Source of the DNA: RXIX01 sp003989075
GTDB lineage: Bacteria; Pseudomonadota; Gammaproteobacteria; Competibacterales; Competibacteraceae
DNA length: 30,798 nucleotides
Assembly (NCBI GenBank): GCA_029780415.1
Contig: JAKOYN010000165.1
Coordinates: forward strand, 1-30,798
Reading direction: 5' to 3'
Shown here: in pieces, positions 16,266-24,651 of the stretch
Numbering within the stretch: position 1 is the first letter of the stretch
How the letters are laid out: every line of letters begins with the position of its first letter
Program-made: the position numbers and the translations under genes
The notes under the pieces: generated by a model
Told to the model about the DNA's origin: nothing
What the model saw: the letters and a program-made list of their open reading frames with translations, nothing else
The model's database searches: none

Positions 16266-16778
16266 ATGACGGAAAGATCTGCGGATTGGGTCGTGCTCGG
16301 CCGGGTTTCGGGCCTGTTTGGCGTGCAGGGCTGGGTGCGGGTGTTTTCCCATACCGCGCCGCGCGAGGGCATTGCCCGCTATAGCCCGCTGTTTTTGCAG
16401 CGCCCTGAAGGCTGGCGGGAATTTGCCGTCGAGGCGGGCCGCGCGCACGGCGAGGGTGTGGTGCTCAAGTTCGTCGGCTGTAATGACCGTGATCAGGCAA
16501 CTGCCCTGCTGGACAGCGAGATCGCCATACGCCGCGCGCAATTGCCGCCTCTGGCACCGGGTGAGTACTACTGGGCTGACCTGGAAGGTTTGCGAGTGGT
16601 GACCCTGGATGGCGTCGAACTGGGCACGGTTGATCATCTGTTCGCGACCGGCGCCAACGATGTCCTGGTGGTGCACGGTGCGCGTGAGCGTCTGCTGCCT
16701 TTCGTGCGCGGCACGGTGGTCGTCGAGATCGATCTCGATGCGCGCCTGCTGCGGGTGGACTGGGATCCGGAGTTCTAG
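16266..16778 (+). CDS. rimM: Ribosome maturation factor RimM
   Basis: RimM helps fold the 3' domain of 16S rRNA during 30S assembly. The protein is 170 residues, normal for the family. The N-terminal barrel contains VVLGRVSGLFGVQGWVRVFSHT, in which GVQGWVRV is the family hallmark. The PRC-barrel half contains GEYYWADLEGLRV and the terminal LLPFVRGTVVVEIDLDARLLRVDW. It starts at ATG 16266, 39 bases after rpsP. Confidence 0.97.
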   Translation: MTERSADWVVLGRVSGLFGVQGWVRVFSHTAPREGIARYSPLFLQRPEGWREFAVEAGRAHGEGVVLKFVGCNDRDQATALLDSEIAIRRAQLPPLAPGEYYWADLEGLRVVTLDGVELGTVDHLFATGANDVLVVHGARERLLPFVRGTVVVEIDLDARLLRVDWDPEF

Positions 16779-16829
16779 GCGCGTCGCCTGCATCAAACCG
16801 CAGCGCGGGGCACCGTGCAAGGAACAGCC

Positions 16830-17633
16830 GTGCGCATCGACGTGGTCACCCTGTTTCCCGAGATGGTCGAAACCCTGTTGCGCTTTGGTGTCACTGGGCG
16901 GGCGGTTGATCGGGGGTTGCTCGATGTGGCGACCTGGAATCCGCGTGATGCTGCCCATGACCGTCATCGCACGGTCGATGACCGTCCCTATGGCGGCGGG
17001 CCGGGGATGGTGATGAAGGTGCAGCCCTTGCGCGATACCCTGCGCCGGGCGCGGGCGGCGGTGCAGCCACCGGGCCGAACGCTGTATCTGAGTCCGCAGG
17101 GCCGGCCGCTGGACCAGGATGGGGTGCGGCAACTGGCAATGGAGCCGCGCCTGATCCTGCTGGCCGGTCGCTATGAAGGAATCGATGAGCGCCTGATCGA
17201 GGCCGAGGTGGACGAGGAATGGTCCATTGGCGATTACGTGCTCAGCGGTGGTGAACCGGCGGCACTGGTGCTGATCGATGCGGTGACCCGGCTGCTGCCG
17301 GGGGCGCTGAATGATCAGGAATCGGCGGCGCAGGATTCCTTCATGGATGGGCTGCTGGATTGTCCCCACTACACGCGGCCGGAAGAGATTGACGGATGCC
17401 GGGTGCCGGCGGTGCTGATGAGCGGTGATCATGCCGCGATTGCCCGTTGGCGGCGGCGCGAAGCGCTGGGGCGCACCTGGCGACGGCGGCCCGATCTGCT
17501 GGCACGGCGGCCGCTGACAGCGGTGGAACAGGTGTTGCTGGCGGATTTCATTCGCGAATACCAAGAGAGCACGGAGGATGCCGGCATTGCTGGCGTTCTC
17601 CCGGAACAACCTGGAGTAGAGTGTCATGAGTAA
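16830..17633 (+). CDS. trmD: tRNA (guanine37-N1)-methyltransferase
   Basis: TrmD methylates G37 of tRNAs reading CNN codons and prevents frameshifting. GTG 16830 (MRIDVVTLFPEMVETLLRFG) is preferred because AAGGAA lies at 16819-16824 and the family starts here. A GTG at 16815 would add five residues. The SPOUT knot segments are present: LYLSPQGRPLDQ, LILLAGRYEGIDERL and SIGDYVLSGGEPAALVLIDAV. The catalytic aspartate is expected in DSFMDGLLDCPHYTRP. At 267 residues it is slightly longer than usual because of a C-terminal extension (QESTEDAGIAGVLPEQPG). It overlaps rplS by eight bases. Confidence 0.97.
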   Translation: MRIDVVTLFPEMVETLLRFGVTGRAVDRGLLDVATWNPRDAAHDRHRTVDDRPYGGGPGMVMKVQPLRDTLRRARAAVQPPGRTLYLSPQGRPLDQDGVRQLAMEPRLILLAGRYEGIDERLIEAEVDEEWSIGDYVLSGGEPAALVLIDAVTRLLPGALNDQESAAQDSFMDGLLDCPHYTRPEEIDGCRVPAVLMSGDHAAIARWRRREALGRTWRRRPDLLARRPLTAVEQVLLADFIREYQESTEDAGIAGVLPEQPGVECHE

Positions 17634-17973
17634 GCTGGTTGAAGAATTTGAACGCGCGCAGATGACCCGCGAGATTCCCGAATTCGGCCCGGGCGATACC
17701 GTAGTGGTGCGGGTGAAGGTGAAGGAAGGTAACCGCGAGCGCTTGCAGGCTTTCGAGGGCGTGGTCATCGCCAAGCGCAACCGCGGCCTGAACTCGGCGT
17801 TCACGGTGCGCAAGATTTCCCATGGCGAGGGCGTGGAGCGGGTATTCCAGAGCTACAGCCCGGCGATTGCCGACATCACCGTCAAGCGTCGGGGCGACGT
17901 GCGCCGCGCCAAGCTGTACTACCTGCGTGGCCTGGAAGGCAAGGCGGCGCGCATCAAGGAGAAGCTGGCCTAA
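17626..17973 (+). CDS. rplS: 50S ribosomal protein L19
   Basis: This 115-residue protein sits at the 30S-50S interface. It has the typical features PGDTVVVRVKVKEGNRERLQ, FEGVVIAKRNRGLNSAFTVRKIS and AKLYYLRGLEGKAARIKEKL. The ATG at 17626 lies inside the trmD stop region with GGAG at 17613-17616, so translation is probably coupled. It is the last gene of the operon. Confidence 0.98.
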   Translation: MSKLVEEFERAQMTREIPEFGPGDTVVVRVKVKEGNRERLQAFEGVVIAKRNRGLNSAFTVRKISHGEGVERVFQSYSPAIADITVKRRGDVRRAKLYYLRGLEGKAARIKEKLA

Positions 17974-17997
17974 GGCACGCGAAATGCGTGCGGGCAG

Positions 17998-18029
17998 GGG
18001 GCAATCGGCCACGATCGCCCCTTTTTTTT
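17998..18029 (+). terminator. Rho-independent terminator of the rpsP-rimM-trmD-rplS operon
   Basis: A ten-pair stem with one mismatch (17998-18007 with 18012-18021, loop GCCA) is followed by eight T residues (18022-18029). It lies 25 bases after the rplS stop codon. Confidence 0.93.
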
Positions 18030-18063
18030 GTCTGCGGGTCCGGTCCGGACCGGGAGCAGCCTG

Positions 18064-18891
18064 ATGGGTGACACGAACGAGTGGGTGGACTGGCTGGAAG
18101 CGGTGCGGGTACTGGCCGCCGGGGCCAGCGCGCGGATTCTGGACATTTACGCCACGGCGTTCGGCGTCAGCGCCAAGGATGATGACAGTCCACTGACGGC
18201 CGCCGATCTGGCCGCGCATGAACTGATCGTGGCCGGCCTGCGTGCCCTGACCCCGGAGATCCCAGTCCTGTCCGAGGAATCGGCGACCGTGCCCTTTGCT
18301 GAGCGCGCGCGCTGGCGGCGCTACTGGCTGGTTGATCCTCTGGACGGCACCAAGGAATTCGTGCAGCGCAACGGCCAGTTCACCGTCAATATCGCGCTGA
18401 TTGATCAGCATGAGCCGGTGCTGGGTGTGGTCCGGGTGCCGGTGAGTGGCTTGTGCTATTTCGCCGCGCGCGGTTATGGCGCGTTCCGCGAGGAGCCCGG
18501 CCAGCCGCCCCAGCCGATTCATGTGCAGCGGCTGCGCCCCGGCGCACCGGTGCGGGTGGTGGGCAGCAAGTCGCATGGCGGACCGGGTTTGCAGCAGTTC
18601 GTTGCCGCGCTCGGGCCGCATGAACTGGTGACGATCGGCAGTTCGCTCAAGCTCTGTCAGGTAGCGGAAGGCGTGGCGGATGTCTATCCACGGCTGGGCC
18701 CGACTTCGGAATGGGATACCGCCGCCGCGCAGGCGATTGTTGAAGTGGCCGGCGGTCAGGTCGTAGCCGCCGATAGCGGTCAGCCCTTGCGCTACAACAT
18801 GAGCGAGTCATTGCTGAACCCGCATTTCATCGTCCATGGCGATGCCAGCTACGACTGGCTGGGTTGCGTACCGCGCGAGGGTGACGCATGA
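18064..18891 (+). CDS. cysQ: 3'(2'),5'-bisphosphate nucleotidase
   Basis: CysQ removes the 3' phosphate from adenosine 3',5'-bisphosphate (PAP), a by-product of sulfate activation. The protein is 275 residues from ATG 18064 with GGGAG just upstream. A weaker start at 18028 would fall in the terminator T-run. The inositol-monophosphatase-fold metal residues are visible: SEES (E71, E72), WLVDPLDGTKEFV (D91, D94) and SEWDTAAAQAIVEVAGG near the C-terminus. The motif GGGPxRVVGSKSH-like (VRVVGSKSHGG) is characteristic of CysQ within the family. It is translationally coupled to ogt through an ATGA overlap. CysQ and Ogt have no obvious joint function. Confidence 0.93.
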   Translation: MGDTNEWVDWLEAVRVLAAGASARILDIYATAFGVSAKDDDSPLTAADLAAHELIVAGLRALTPEIPVLSEESATVPFAERARWRRYWLVDPLDGTKEFVQRNGQFTVNIALIDQHEPVLGVVRVPVSGLCYFAARGYGAFREEPGQPPQPIHVQRLRPGAPVRVVGSKSHGGPGLQQFVAALGPHELVTIGSSLKLCQVAEGVADVYPRLGPTSEWDTAAAQAIVEVAGGQVVAADSGQPLRYNMSESLLNPHFIVHGDASYDWLGCVPREGDA

Positions 18892-19376
18892 CCCGCGTAC
18901 TCAGCTATCAGGCGGTGATGGCGACGCCGCTGGGCCGCATTGGTCTGCGCATGGCCGGGGATGCCCTGAGCGCGCTCGATTATCTGCCCGCCGCCACGCC
19001 CGAGCAGCCGCCGCTGGACGCCGCGACCGCTGCCGTGGTCGCACAGCTGGCGGCCTATTTACGCGATTCCCGGCACCGGTTCAGCGTACCGCTGGCGCTG
19101 TCAGGAACGGCGTTTCAGCAGCGGGTGTGGGCAGCCCTGCAGGCGATTCCGCCGGGCACGGTGCTGTGTTATGGCGAGCTGGCCCAACAGCTGTGCAGCG
19201 CCGCACGCGCCATCGGTGGCGCCTGCCGTGGCAATCCGGTCCCGATCCTGATTCCCTGTCATCGCGTGGTGAGCCAGCAGGGTCTGGGTGGCTATGCCGG
19301 CGCGGTGACCGGCGATCCGCTGGCGATCAAGCGCTGGCTGCTGCGGCACGAAGGCGTGATCTGGCCACCGGCTTGA
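18888..19376 (+). CDS. ogt: Methylated-DNA-[protein]-cysteine S-methyltransferase
   Basis: This suicide DNA-repair protein transfers a methyl group from O6-methylguanine or O4-methylthymine to its own cysteine. It has 162 residues. The acceptor Cys124 is in LIPCHRVV. The helix-turn-helix and hinge region is GTVLCYGELAQQLCSAARAIGGACRGNP, and the C-terminal GGYAG loop is present. There is no Ada-type N-terminal domain, so it is a stand-alone Ogt/MGMT type. The ATG overlaps the cysQ stop. The final codons overlap the -35 of the htpG heat-shock promoter. Confidence 0.94.
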   Translation: MTRVLSYQAVMATPLGRIGLRMAGDALSALDYLPAATPEQPPLDAATAAVVAQLAAYLRDSRHRFSVPLALSGTAFQQRVWAALQAIPPGTVLCYGELAQQLCSAARAIGGACRGNPVPILIPCHRVVSQQGLGGYAGAVTGDPLAIKRWLLRHEGVIWPPA

Positions 19377-19399
19377 AATTTTGCCGCCCGCCCGCATAT
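19372..19399 (+). promoter_or_regulatory. Sigma-32 (RpoH)-type heat-shock promoter of htpG
   Basis: CTTGAAA (19372-19378) matches the sigma-32 -35 element exactly. After a 13-base spacer, CCGCATAT (19392-19399) matches seven of eight positions of the CCCCATnT -10 element. The -35 overlaps the ogt stop codon. It lies 42 bases before the htpG ATG. Confidence 0.85.
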
Positions 19400-19440
19400 C
19401 GAGCGGCGATATCGGCACACCACTCAGGAGACCGTCCCCG

Positions 19441-21345
19441 ATGACCGTCGAAGCTCATAAGGAAACCCTTGGTTTTCAGGCCGAGGTGCAGCAGTTGCTG
19501 CGTCTGGTCGCGCATTCGCTGTATTCGCACAAGGAAGTTTTCCTGCGCGAACTGATTTCCAACGCCTCCGACGCCTGCGACAAGCTGCGCTTCGAGGCCC
19601 TGACCGATGGCGCGCTATACGAGGATGATCCGGAACTGAAGATCCGGGTCAGTTTCGACAAGGACGCGCGCACGGTCACCATTGCCGATAATGGCATCGG
19701 CATGGACCGCCAGGAAGTGATCGACAACATCGGCACCATTGCCCGTTCCGGCACCCGTCAGTTCATGCAGAAGCTGAGCGGCGATCAGGCCAAGGACACC
19801 AGCCTGATTGGCCAGTTTGGCGTCGGTTTCTACTCCAGCTTCATCGTTGCCGATAAGGTGGTGCTGCGCACCCGCCGCGCCGGCATGGGCGCCGAACATG
19901 GCGTACTCTGGGAATCCAGCGGCGAAGGCGAATACACGCTGGAGACGATCGAGAAGCCCACTCGCGGCACCGAGGTGATCCTGCACCTGCGCGAGGAGGA
20001 GAGCGAACTGCTCAACGAATGGCAGCTGCGCTCGATCATCACCAAGTATTCCGACCATATCACCCTGCCGGTGATCATGCCGGTGCAAAAGCCCGGCGAG
20101 GGTGAGGACGCAGCGCCGACCGTGGTCGAGGAGCGGATCAATCAGGCTGCCGCGTTGTGGGCGCGCCCCAGGCAGGACATCAAGGACGAGGAATACAGGG
20201 AATTTTACAAGCACGTCGGTCACGATTTCGAAGACCCGCTGGCCTGGACCCACAATCGCGTCGAAGGCAAGCTTGAATACACTTCGCTGCTATTCATTCC
20301 CGGCCGTGCGCCGTTTGATCTGTGGGATCGTGAGCAGCGCCACGGCGTCAAGCTGTATGTGCAGCGCGTGTTCATCATGGACGACGCCGAAAACCTGATG
20401 CCGCGCTATCTGCGCTTCGTGCGCGGTGTGATCGACTCCAGCGACCTGCCGCTCAACATCTCGCGCGAGATCCTGCAAAGCAGCAAGGTGGTGGACGGCA
20501 TCCGCGCCGGTTCAGTGAAGAAGGTGCTGGGCCTGCTCGAAGACATGGCCAGCAACGATGCCGAGAAGTACGGCAAGTTCTGGAAGGAATTTGGCCGGGT
20601 GATCAAGGAAGGTCCGGCTGAGGATTACGCCAATCGCGAGCAGATTGCCAAGCTGCTGCGCTTTGCCTCGACCCAGACCGATAGCGCCGAACAGATCGTG
20701 TCGCTGGCCGACTATCTCGGGCGGATGAAGGACGGTCAGGACAAGATCTACTACATTGTTGGCGACAGTTTCGCTGCTGCCCGCAACAGCCCGCATCTGG
20801 AAATCTTCCGCAAGAAGGGTCTGGAAGTGCTGCTGCTCAGCGACCGGGTCGATGAGTGGCTGATGTCGCACCTGAACGAATTTGAAGGCAAGTCCTTCCA
20901 GTCGGTAGCCAAGGGTGCGCTGGATCTGGACAGGATCGCCTCGGAAGAGGAAAAGCAGGAGCAGAAGCAGGCCGAGGATCAATACAAGGATCTGCTCGGC
21001 CGGGTCAAGGACGTTCTCGGCGACAAGGTCAAGGAGGTGCGCATCTCCTCGCGATTGACGGATTCGCCGGCCTGCCTGGTGGTTGAGGAATATGCCCTAA
21101 GCGCCCATCTGGAACGGCTGCTGCGCGATGCCGGGCAGAGTGTGCCGATGAGCAAGCCCTATCTGGAGCTGAATCCGGCCCATCCGTTGATTGGCCGCCT
21201 GCAGGGGGAAACGGACGCGGCCCGTTTTGGCGACTGGACCCATCTACTGTTCGAGCAGGCGATGCTGGCCGAGGGTGGGCAACTGGAAGATCCAGCCGGC
21301 TTTGTCAAGCGGCTGAATGCGCTGCTGCTGGCTGCTGGTCATTAG
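19441..21345 (+). CDS. htpG: Hsp90-family molecular chaperone HtpG
   Basis: This is the cytosolic ATP-dependent chaperone dimer, 634 residues from ATG 19441 with AGGAG about 13 bases upstream. The GHKL ATPase domain is complete, with LISNASDACDKLRFEAL, ADNGIGMDRQEVIDNIGTIA and LIGQFGVGFYSSFIVADKV. The middle domain includes DLPLNISREILQ, which holds the catalytic arginine. The C-terminal dimerisation domain ends LNALLLAAGH, without the eukaryotic MEEVD tail. An in-frame ATG at 19381 lies within the promoter and is rejected. Expression is probably heat-induced from the promoter at 19372-19399. Confidence 0.98.
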   Translation: MTVEAHKETLGFQAEVQQLLRLVAHSLYSHKEVFLRELISNASDACDKLRFEALTDGALYEDDPELKIRVSFDKDARTVTIADNGIGMDRQEVIDNIGTIARSGTRQFMQKLSGDQAKDTSLIGQFGVGFYSSFIVADKVVLRTRRAGMGAEHGVLWESSGEGEYTLETIEKPTRGTEVILHLREEESELLNEWQLRSIITKYSDHITLPVIMPVQKPGEGEDAAPTVVEERINQAAALWARPRQDIKDEEYREFYKHVGHDFEDPLAWTHNRVEGKLEYTSLLFIPGRAPFDLWDREQRHGVKLYVQRVFIMDDAENLMPRYLRFVRGVIDSSDLPLNISREILQSSKVVDGIRAGSVKKVLGLLEDMASNDAEKYGKFWKEFGRVIKEGPAEDYANREQIAKLLRFASTQTDSAEQIVSLADYLGRMKDGQDKIYYIVGDSFAAARNSPHLEIFRKKGLEVLLLSDRVDEWLMSHLNEFEGKSFQSVAKGALDLDRIASEEEKQEQKQAEDQYKDLLGRVKDVLGDKVKEVRISSRLTDSPACLVVEEYALSAHLERLLRDAGQSVPMSKPYLELNPAHPLIGRLQGETDAARFGDWTHLLFEQAMLAEGGQLEDPAGFVKRLNALLLAAGH

Positions 21346-21360
21346 ACAGGGCCGGGTCTG

Positions 21361-21388
21361 GCGTTCGCGGTCGCGGGGTCGCGAGCGC
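21361..21388. repeat. Long hairpin downstream of htpG without T-run
   Basis: GCGTTCGCG (21361-21369) pairs with CGCGAGCGC (21380-21388) over a ten-base loop, with one wobble. No T-run follows on either strand. It may protect the htpG mRNA 3' end or act as a weak terminator. The remaining gap to 21495 holds only an AT-rich, promoter-like stretch near 21422-21440. Confidence 0.45.
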
Positions 21389-21495
21389 TGGTGTAATCGC
21401 TGCTGTAGCCAAAACCGACAAGTTTGATAGATTATTAACGAGTCGAGCTTTCAACCGACCGTAATGCGTGACCAACCAGAGGGGGTGCTGATCCA

Positions 21496-21927
21496 ATGAT
21501 GCAATTGAAGGAAATTCTGAATAAGAAGGGTGGCGAGCCGGTGGCCGTGGCTGCATCGGGCACTGTGGCCGATGCCATCCAGACCATGAGCGCGCACCGG
21601 GTCGGGTCGGTGATGGTGCTGGCGGCCACTGGCGAACCGGTCGGGATTCTGACGGAGCGCGACGTGCTGCGCCTGTGCGCCGCTGGCCAGACCGATTTCG
21701 CCCAGCTGCCGCTGAGTGGCTGCATGACCAGCGAAATGACCGTGGGCAAGCCGAGCGATACGGTCAGCGAAGTACTGGCGATCATGACCAGCAAGCGCTT
21801 TCGCCACCTGCCCGTGGTCGAGGACGGCAAGATGGTCGGCGTGGTCTCGATCGGTGACCTGGTCAAGGCCAAGCTGGAAGAGACCGCGATCGAAGCGCAG
21901 ACCCTGCGCGAATACATCAATTCCTGA
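21496..21927 (+). CDS. CBS-domain pair protein
   Basis: This 143-residue protein is made of almost nothing but two CBS motifs. The first covers about residues 15-60 (VADAIQTMSAHRVGSVMVLAATGEPVGILTERD). The second covers about 75-125 (EMTVGKPSDTVSEVLAIMTSKRFRHLPVVEDGKMVGVVSIGDL). Small CBS-pair proteins of this type bind AMP, ATP or NADH and are common in proteobacteria, mostly without an assigned partner. Two adjacent ATG codons (21496, 21499) are possible starts, with GAGGGGG at 21478-21484. Its own promoter is likely in the preceding 150 bases. Confidence 0.88.
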   Translation: MMQLKEILNKKGGEPVAVAASGTVADAIQTMSAHRVGSVMVLAATGEPVGILTERDVLRLCAAGQTDFAQLPLSGCMTSEMTVGKPSDTVSEVLAIMTSKRFRHLPVVEDGKMVGVVSIGDLVKAKLEETAIEAQTLREYINS

Positions 21928-21972
21928 GCAGGTCGCGGGGAGCGCCGCCCGGCGTCTCCCCAGTCACTTCGC

Positions 21973-22410
21973 ATGGAATCCAAGACTGCTTTCTGGCAGG
22001 ACAAGACGCTCGCCGAGTTGACGTTGGCGGAGTGGGAGGCGCTGTGCGACGGTTGCGGCAAGTGCTGTTTGCACAAGCTGGAGGATGCGGCGACCGGCGC
22101 ACTGTTGCGTACCAATGTTGCCTGTCGCCTGCTCGACCTGGGCAGCGGCCGCTGCAGCCGTTACGCTACGCGGCTGCGCTGGGTGCCGGACTGCGTACAG
22201 TTGACGCCGAGTCTGGTCGAGGATCTGCACTGGCTGCCCGCTACCTGTGCCTACCGGCTGCGGGCGCAGGGCCAGCCCCTGCCGGATTGGCATCCGCTGT
22301 TGACCGGTGATCCGGAGTCCGCCCAGCGCGCCGGCATGGGCGTGCGCGGCCGAGTCATCCCGGAGCGTCGCGCCCGGCACCTGGAACAGCATCTTGTTGA
22401 ATGGCAATGA
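21973..22410 (+). CDS. YcgN family cysteine-cluster protein (UPF0260)
   Basis: This 145-residue cytoplasmic protein has the UPF0260/YcgN pattern. It starts FWQDKTLAELTLAEWEALCDGCGKCC and has cysteines at 25, 28, 31, 32, 51, 61 and 74, with another near 92 in ATCAYR. The spacing resembles the CxxCxxCC zinc or iron-sulfur chelating clusters of that family. DWHPLLTGDPESA and the VIPE-type ending are also typical. Its biochemical role is not known. It is seven bases from the next gene, so the two probably share a transcript. Confidence 0.9.
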   Translation: MESKTAFWQDKTLAELTLAEWEALCDGCGKCCLHKLEDAATGALLRTNVACRLLDLGSGRCSRYATRLRWVPDCVQLTPSLVEDLHWLPATCAYRLRAQGQPLPDWHPLLTGDPESAQRAGMGVRGRVIPERRARHLEQHLVEWQ

Positions 22411-22417
22411 GTCGTCG

Positions 22418-23119
22418 ATGATGAATATCCGCTGTCTGACCCTGGGCGCGTTTCAGGTCAATGCCTATCTGCTGGAAGATCCAGCCAGCGGCGCCTGCGC
22501 GGTGATCGATACCGGCGAGGGCGCGCAATTGGCCGAGGCGCTCGCTGCCCTCGATCCGCGTCCCGACCTGCAGGCGATCCTGCTCACCCACGCGCATTTT
22601 GATCATGCCGGCGGCCTGGTGGATGTGCAGCGCCTGTTTCCGGATGCGGTCACCTATCTGCCGGCACTGGAACGCCCGCTGTTCGAAAGCCTGCCCCATC
22701 AGGGATCGCGGCTGTTTGGTCTGCCACAGTTTGACCGGCCCTGTGGGCGTATCGATCACTACGTCGCTGATGGTGACACCATCACGATAGGCGTCTGGAC
22801 CCTGCGTGTCCTGTCCACGCCCGGGCATACGCCCGGCCAGGCCTGCTATTACGACGACCGCCATGTATTTGTCGGCGATACCCTGTTCGCCGGCAGCATC
22901 GGCCGCACCGATTTTCCGCTCAGCGATCCGGAACTGATGCGCCAGAGCCTGCATCGCCTGTTGGCCCTGCCCGGACATCTGCTGGTGTGCAGTGGCCATG
23001 GACCCACCACCACGCTGGATGAGGAATTGCGCAGCAATCCCTATCTGGGCGAGGTGCGCCGTGCACGCGGTATGACGGCGCCGGTTGCCGGAGGCACGTC
23101 CGGGCCGCGCTGGAGCTGA
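22418..23119 (+). CDS. MBL-fold metallo-hydrolase (glyoxalase II-like)
   Basis: This 233-residue metallo-beta-lactamase-fold hydrolase resembles the short YcbL/GloB-like group. The metal ligands are HAHFDH at 58-63, H137 in STPGHTPG, D154 in FVGDTLF and H194 in CSGHGP. The motif GDTLFAGSIGRTD is typical of glyoxalase II-like and YcbL proteins. The C-terminal substrate domain of full-length GloB is missing, so the true substrate is uncertain. Two adjacent ATG codons (22418, 22421) are possible starts; the frame is open further upstream but inside the YcgN gene. Confidence 0.88.
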   Translation: MMNIRCLTLGAFQVNAYLLEDPASGACAVIDTGEGAQLAEALAALDPRPDLQAILLTHAHFDHAGGLVDVQRLFPDAVTYLPALERPLFESLPHQGSRLFGLPQFDRPCGRIDHYVADGDTITIGVWTLRVLSTPGHTPGQACYYDDRHVFVGDTLFAGSIGRTDFPLSDPELMRQSLHRLLALPGHLLVCSGHGPTTTLDEELRSNPYLGEVRRARGMTAPVAGGTSGPRWS

Positions 23120-23129
23120 GACGCCATCC

Positions 23130-23906
23130 ATGTGCGAACTGCTGGGGATGAGCGCCAACGTTCCGACCGATATCCGCTTTAGCTTCACTGGCCTGATGCA
23201 GCGCGGCGGACGCACCGGGCCGCATCGCGATGGCTGGGGCATTGCCTTTTACGAAGCGCGCGGCTGCCGCCTGTTTCATGATCCGCAGCCCAGTGCCGAA
23301 TCCGAGGTTGCGCGGCTGGTGCAGCGTTATGCCATCAAGAGCCGCATCGTCATCAGCCATATCCGCCGCGCCAATCGTGGCCGGGTTTGTCTGGAAAATA
23401 CCCACCCGTTCAGCCGCGAACTGTGGGGCCGACACTGGGTATTCGCCCACAACGGCCAGCTCAGCGGCGTCAAGCGCCTGCCGCTCGGTTTCTATCAGCC
23501 GATCGGCAGCACCGACAGCGAGCACGCCTTCTGCTGGCTGCTCGACCATATCCGGGCGCGCTTTCCCCAGGCGCCGCGCCGACCCCAGGCACTGTGGCAC
23601 TTGCTTCACGCTTTGACCGTGGAGCTGAACCAGCGTGGCGTATGCAATTTCCTGCTCAGCGACGCGCAGCACCTCTACGCGCATTGCAGCACCCAGTTGT
23701 CATGGCTGACCCGGCGGGCGCCATTTGGTCAGGCGCGGCTGATGGATGCCGATATGACGGTGGATTTCCAGGAGGAGACCACCGCTGATGACGTGGTCAC
23801 GGTGGTGGCGACCCGGCCACTGACCGATAACGAGTCGTGGACGGTGCTGGCGCCCGGCACCCTGACCATTTTTCGCGCCGGCGAGCTGCTGGCGACCCTG
23901 GGCTAG
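23130..23906 (+). CDS. Class II glutamine amidotransferase (YafJ-like)
   Basis: This 258-residue protein of the Ntn-hydrolase glutaminase fold starts MCELLGMSANVPTDIRFSF, so Cys2 becomes the N-terminal nucleophile after methionine removal. Further glutaminase motifs are GPHRDGWGIAFY, VISHIRRANRGRVCLENTHPF and WVFAHNGQLSG. No synthase domain is attached, as in E. coli YafJ and related stand-alone proteins, whose physiological acceptor is unclear. The open frame extends upstream to 23085, but only ATG 23130 gives the required Cys2. It starts 10 bases after the MBL gene and converges on the NlpC/P60 gene. Confidence 0.9.
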   Translation: MCELLGMSANVPTDIRFSFTGLMQRGGRTGPHRDGWGIAFYEARGCRLFHDPQPSAESEVARLVQRYAIKSRIVISHIRRANRGRVCLENTHPFSRELWGRHWVFAHNGQLSGVKRLPLGFYQPIGSTDSEHAFCWLLDHIRARFPQAPRRPQALWHLLHALTVELNQRGVCNFLLSDAQHLYAHCSTQLSWLTRRAPFGQARLMDADMTVDFQEETTADDVVTVVATRPLTDNESWTVLAPGTLTIFRAGELLATLG

Positions 23907-23916
23907 GCGGGATGCG

Positions 23917-24468
23917 CTAGCGGTCGCGATCCGCTACCAGGGACGGATTCCCCGCTACGCCTGGGCTGTCAAGAAACGTCGCGCCGCCTGCCATATGCTC
24001 TTGCCAGTAGCGCTGCGCCAGACTGACCTTGCGCACCTGCCGACTGCTGGAAGAGGCGTGGATCATGTGTCCCTTGCCGGCGTAAATGCCGACATGCGAA
24101 ATCACCCCGTTCTGTCCAGTGCGAAAAAAAAGCAGATCCCCCGGTAACACCCGCCGCTGCGGTTGTCCGGCCTGGAACTGTTCCAGTGCGGTACGCGGCA
24201 GGGGAATGCCCGCCTGCAGATAGGCATACTGCACCAGCCCGCTGCAATCCACCCCATCCGGCGATTCGCCGCCCAATACATATGGCGTACCGATCAGGTG
24301 TTCGGCGGCAGCGAGAATGCGCGCGCGTGCCGCTGCGATCCGGGGATCGTTCGCGCGCGATCCGGGTCCGGCCACGGGTGGCGGCGTAGCGCAGCCGCTG
24401 AGCCAGAGCGCCGCGCAAAGGGACAGGATGACGGCTAGGGATCGACCGGTCGGTGCGGGCAGGGGCAT
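23917..24468 (-). CDS. NlpC/P60-family cell-wall peptidase, lipoprotein
   Basis: This 183-residue peptidoglycan endopeptidase is probably anchored in the envelope. The lipoprotein signal is RSLAVILSLCAALWLSGC with lipid-acceptor Cys26. The NlpC/P60 domain starts near residue 45 and has the catalytic Cys75 in GVDCSGLV, His125 in ISHVGIY and a third polar residue, His137, in MIHASS. There is no SH3b or LysM domain. ATG 24468 with AAGGAATT upstream is preferred over an ATG at 24531. It resembles the Spr/NlpC group that cuts the stem-peptide cross-links. The gene is monocistronic and converges on the amidotransferase gene. Confidence 0.92.
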   Translation of the reverse strand: MPLPAPTGRSLAVILSLCAALWLSGCATPPPVAGPGSRANDPRIAAARARILAAAEHLIGTPYVLGGESPDGVDCSGLVQYAYLQAGIPLPRTALEQFQAGQPQRRVLPGDLLFFRTGQNGVISHVGIYAGKGHMIHASSSSRQVRKVSLAQRYWQEHMAGGATFLDSPGVAGNPSLVADRDR

Positions 24469-24529
24469 GGTGAATTCCTTGATAGAACAGGACAGAAACA
24501 GTGGCGCCAGCTGCGCGTCATTGCTGGCC

Positions 24530-24535
24530 ATTATA
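24530..24535 (-). promoter_or_regulatory. -10 element of the NlpC/P60 gene
   Basis: On the minus strand the bases read TATAAT, a perfect -10, about 62 bases before the start codon. No good -35 is evident at 16-18 bases upstream. Confidence 0.55.
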
Positions 24536-24651
24536 GGTGCGCAAAGTAACCGGCGGCACCCTGCCGATATGGATTCGCCTGATGCTTTTTGCGGCAGATA
24601 GATCGTGGATCGGCTATAGTAACTCCTCGATTAAATCGCACAGGTGCATCC

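Noticed and set aside
23918..23936. TAGCGG/CCGCTA hairpin at the convergent end of the amidotransferase and NlpC/P60 genes, as a bidirectional terminator
   Set aside because: The stem is only six bases, lies partly in NlpC/P60 coding sequence and has no T-run on either side.
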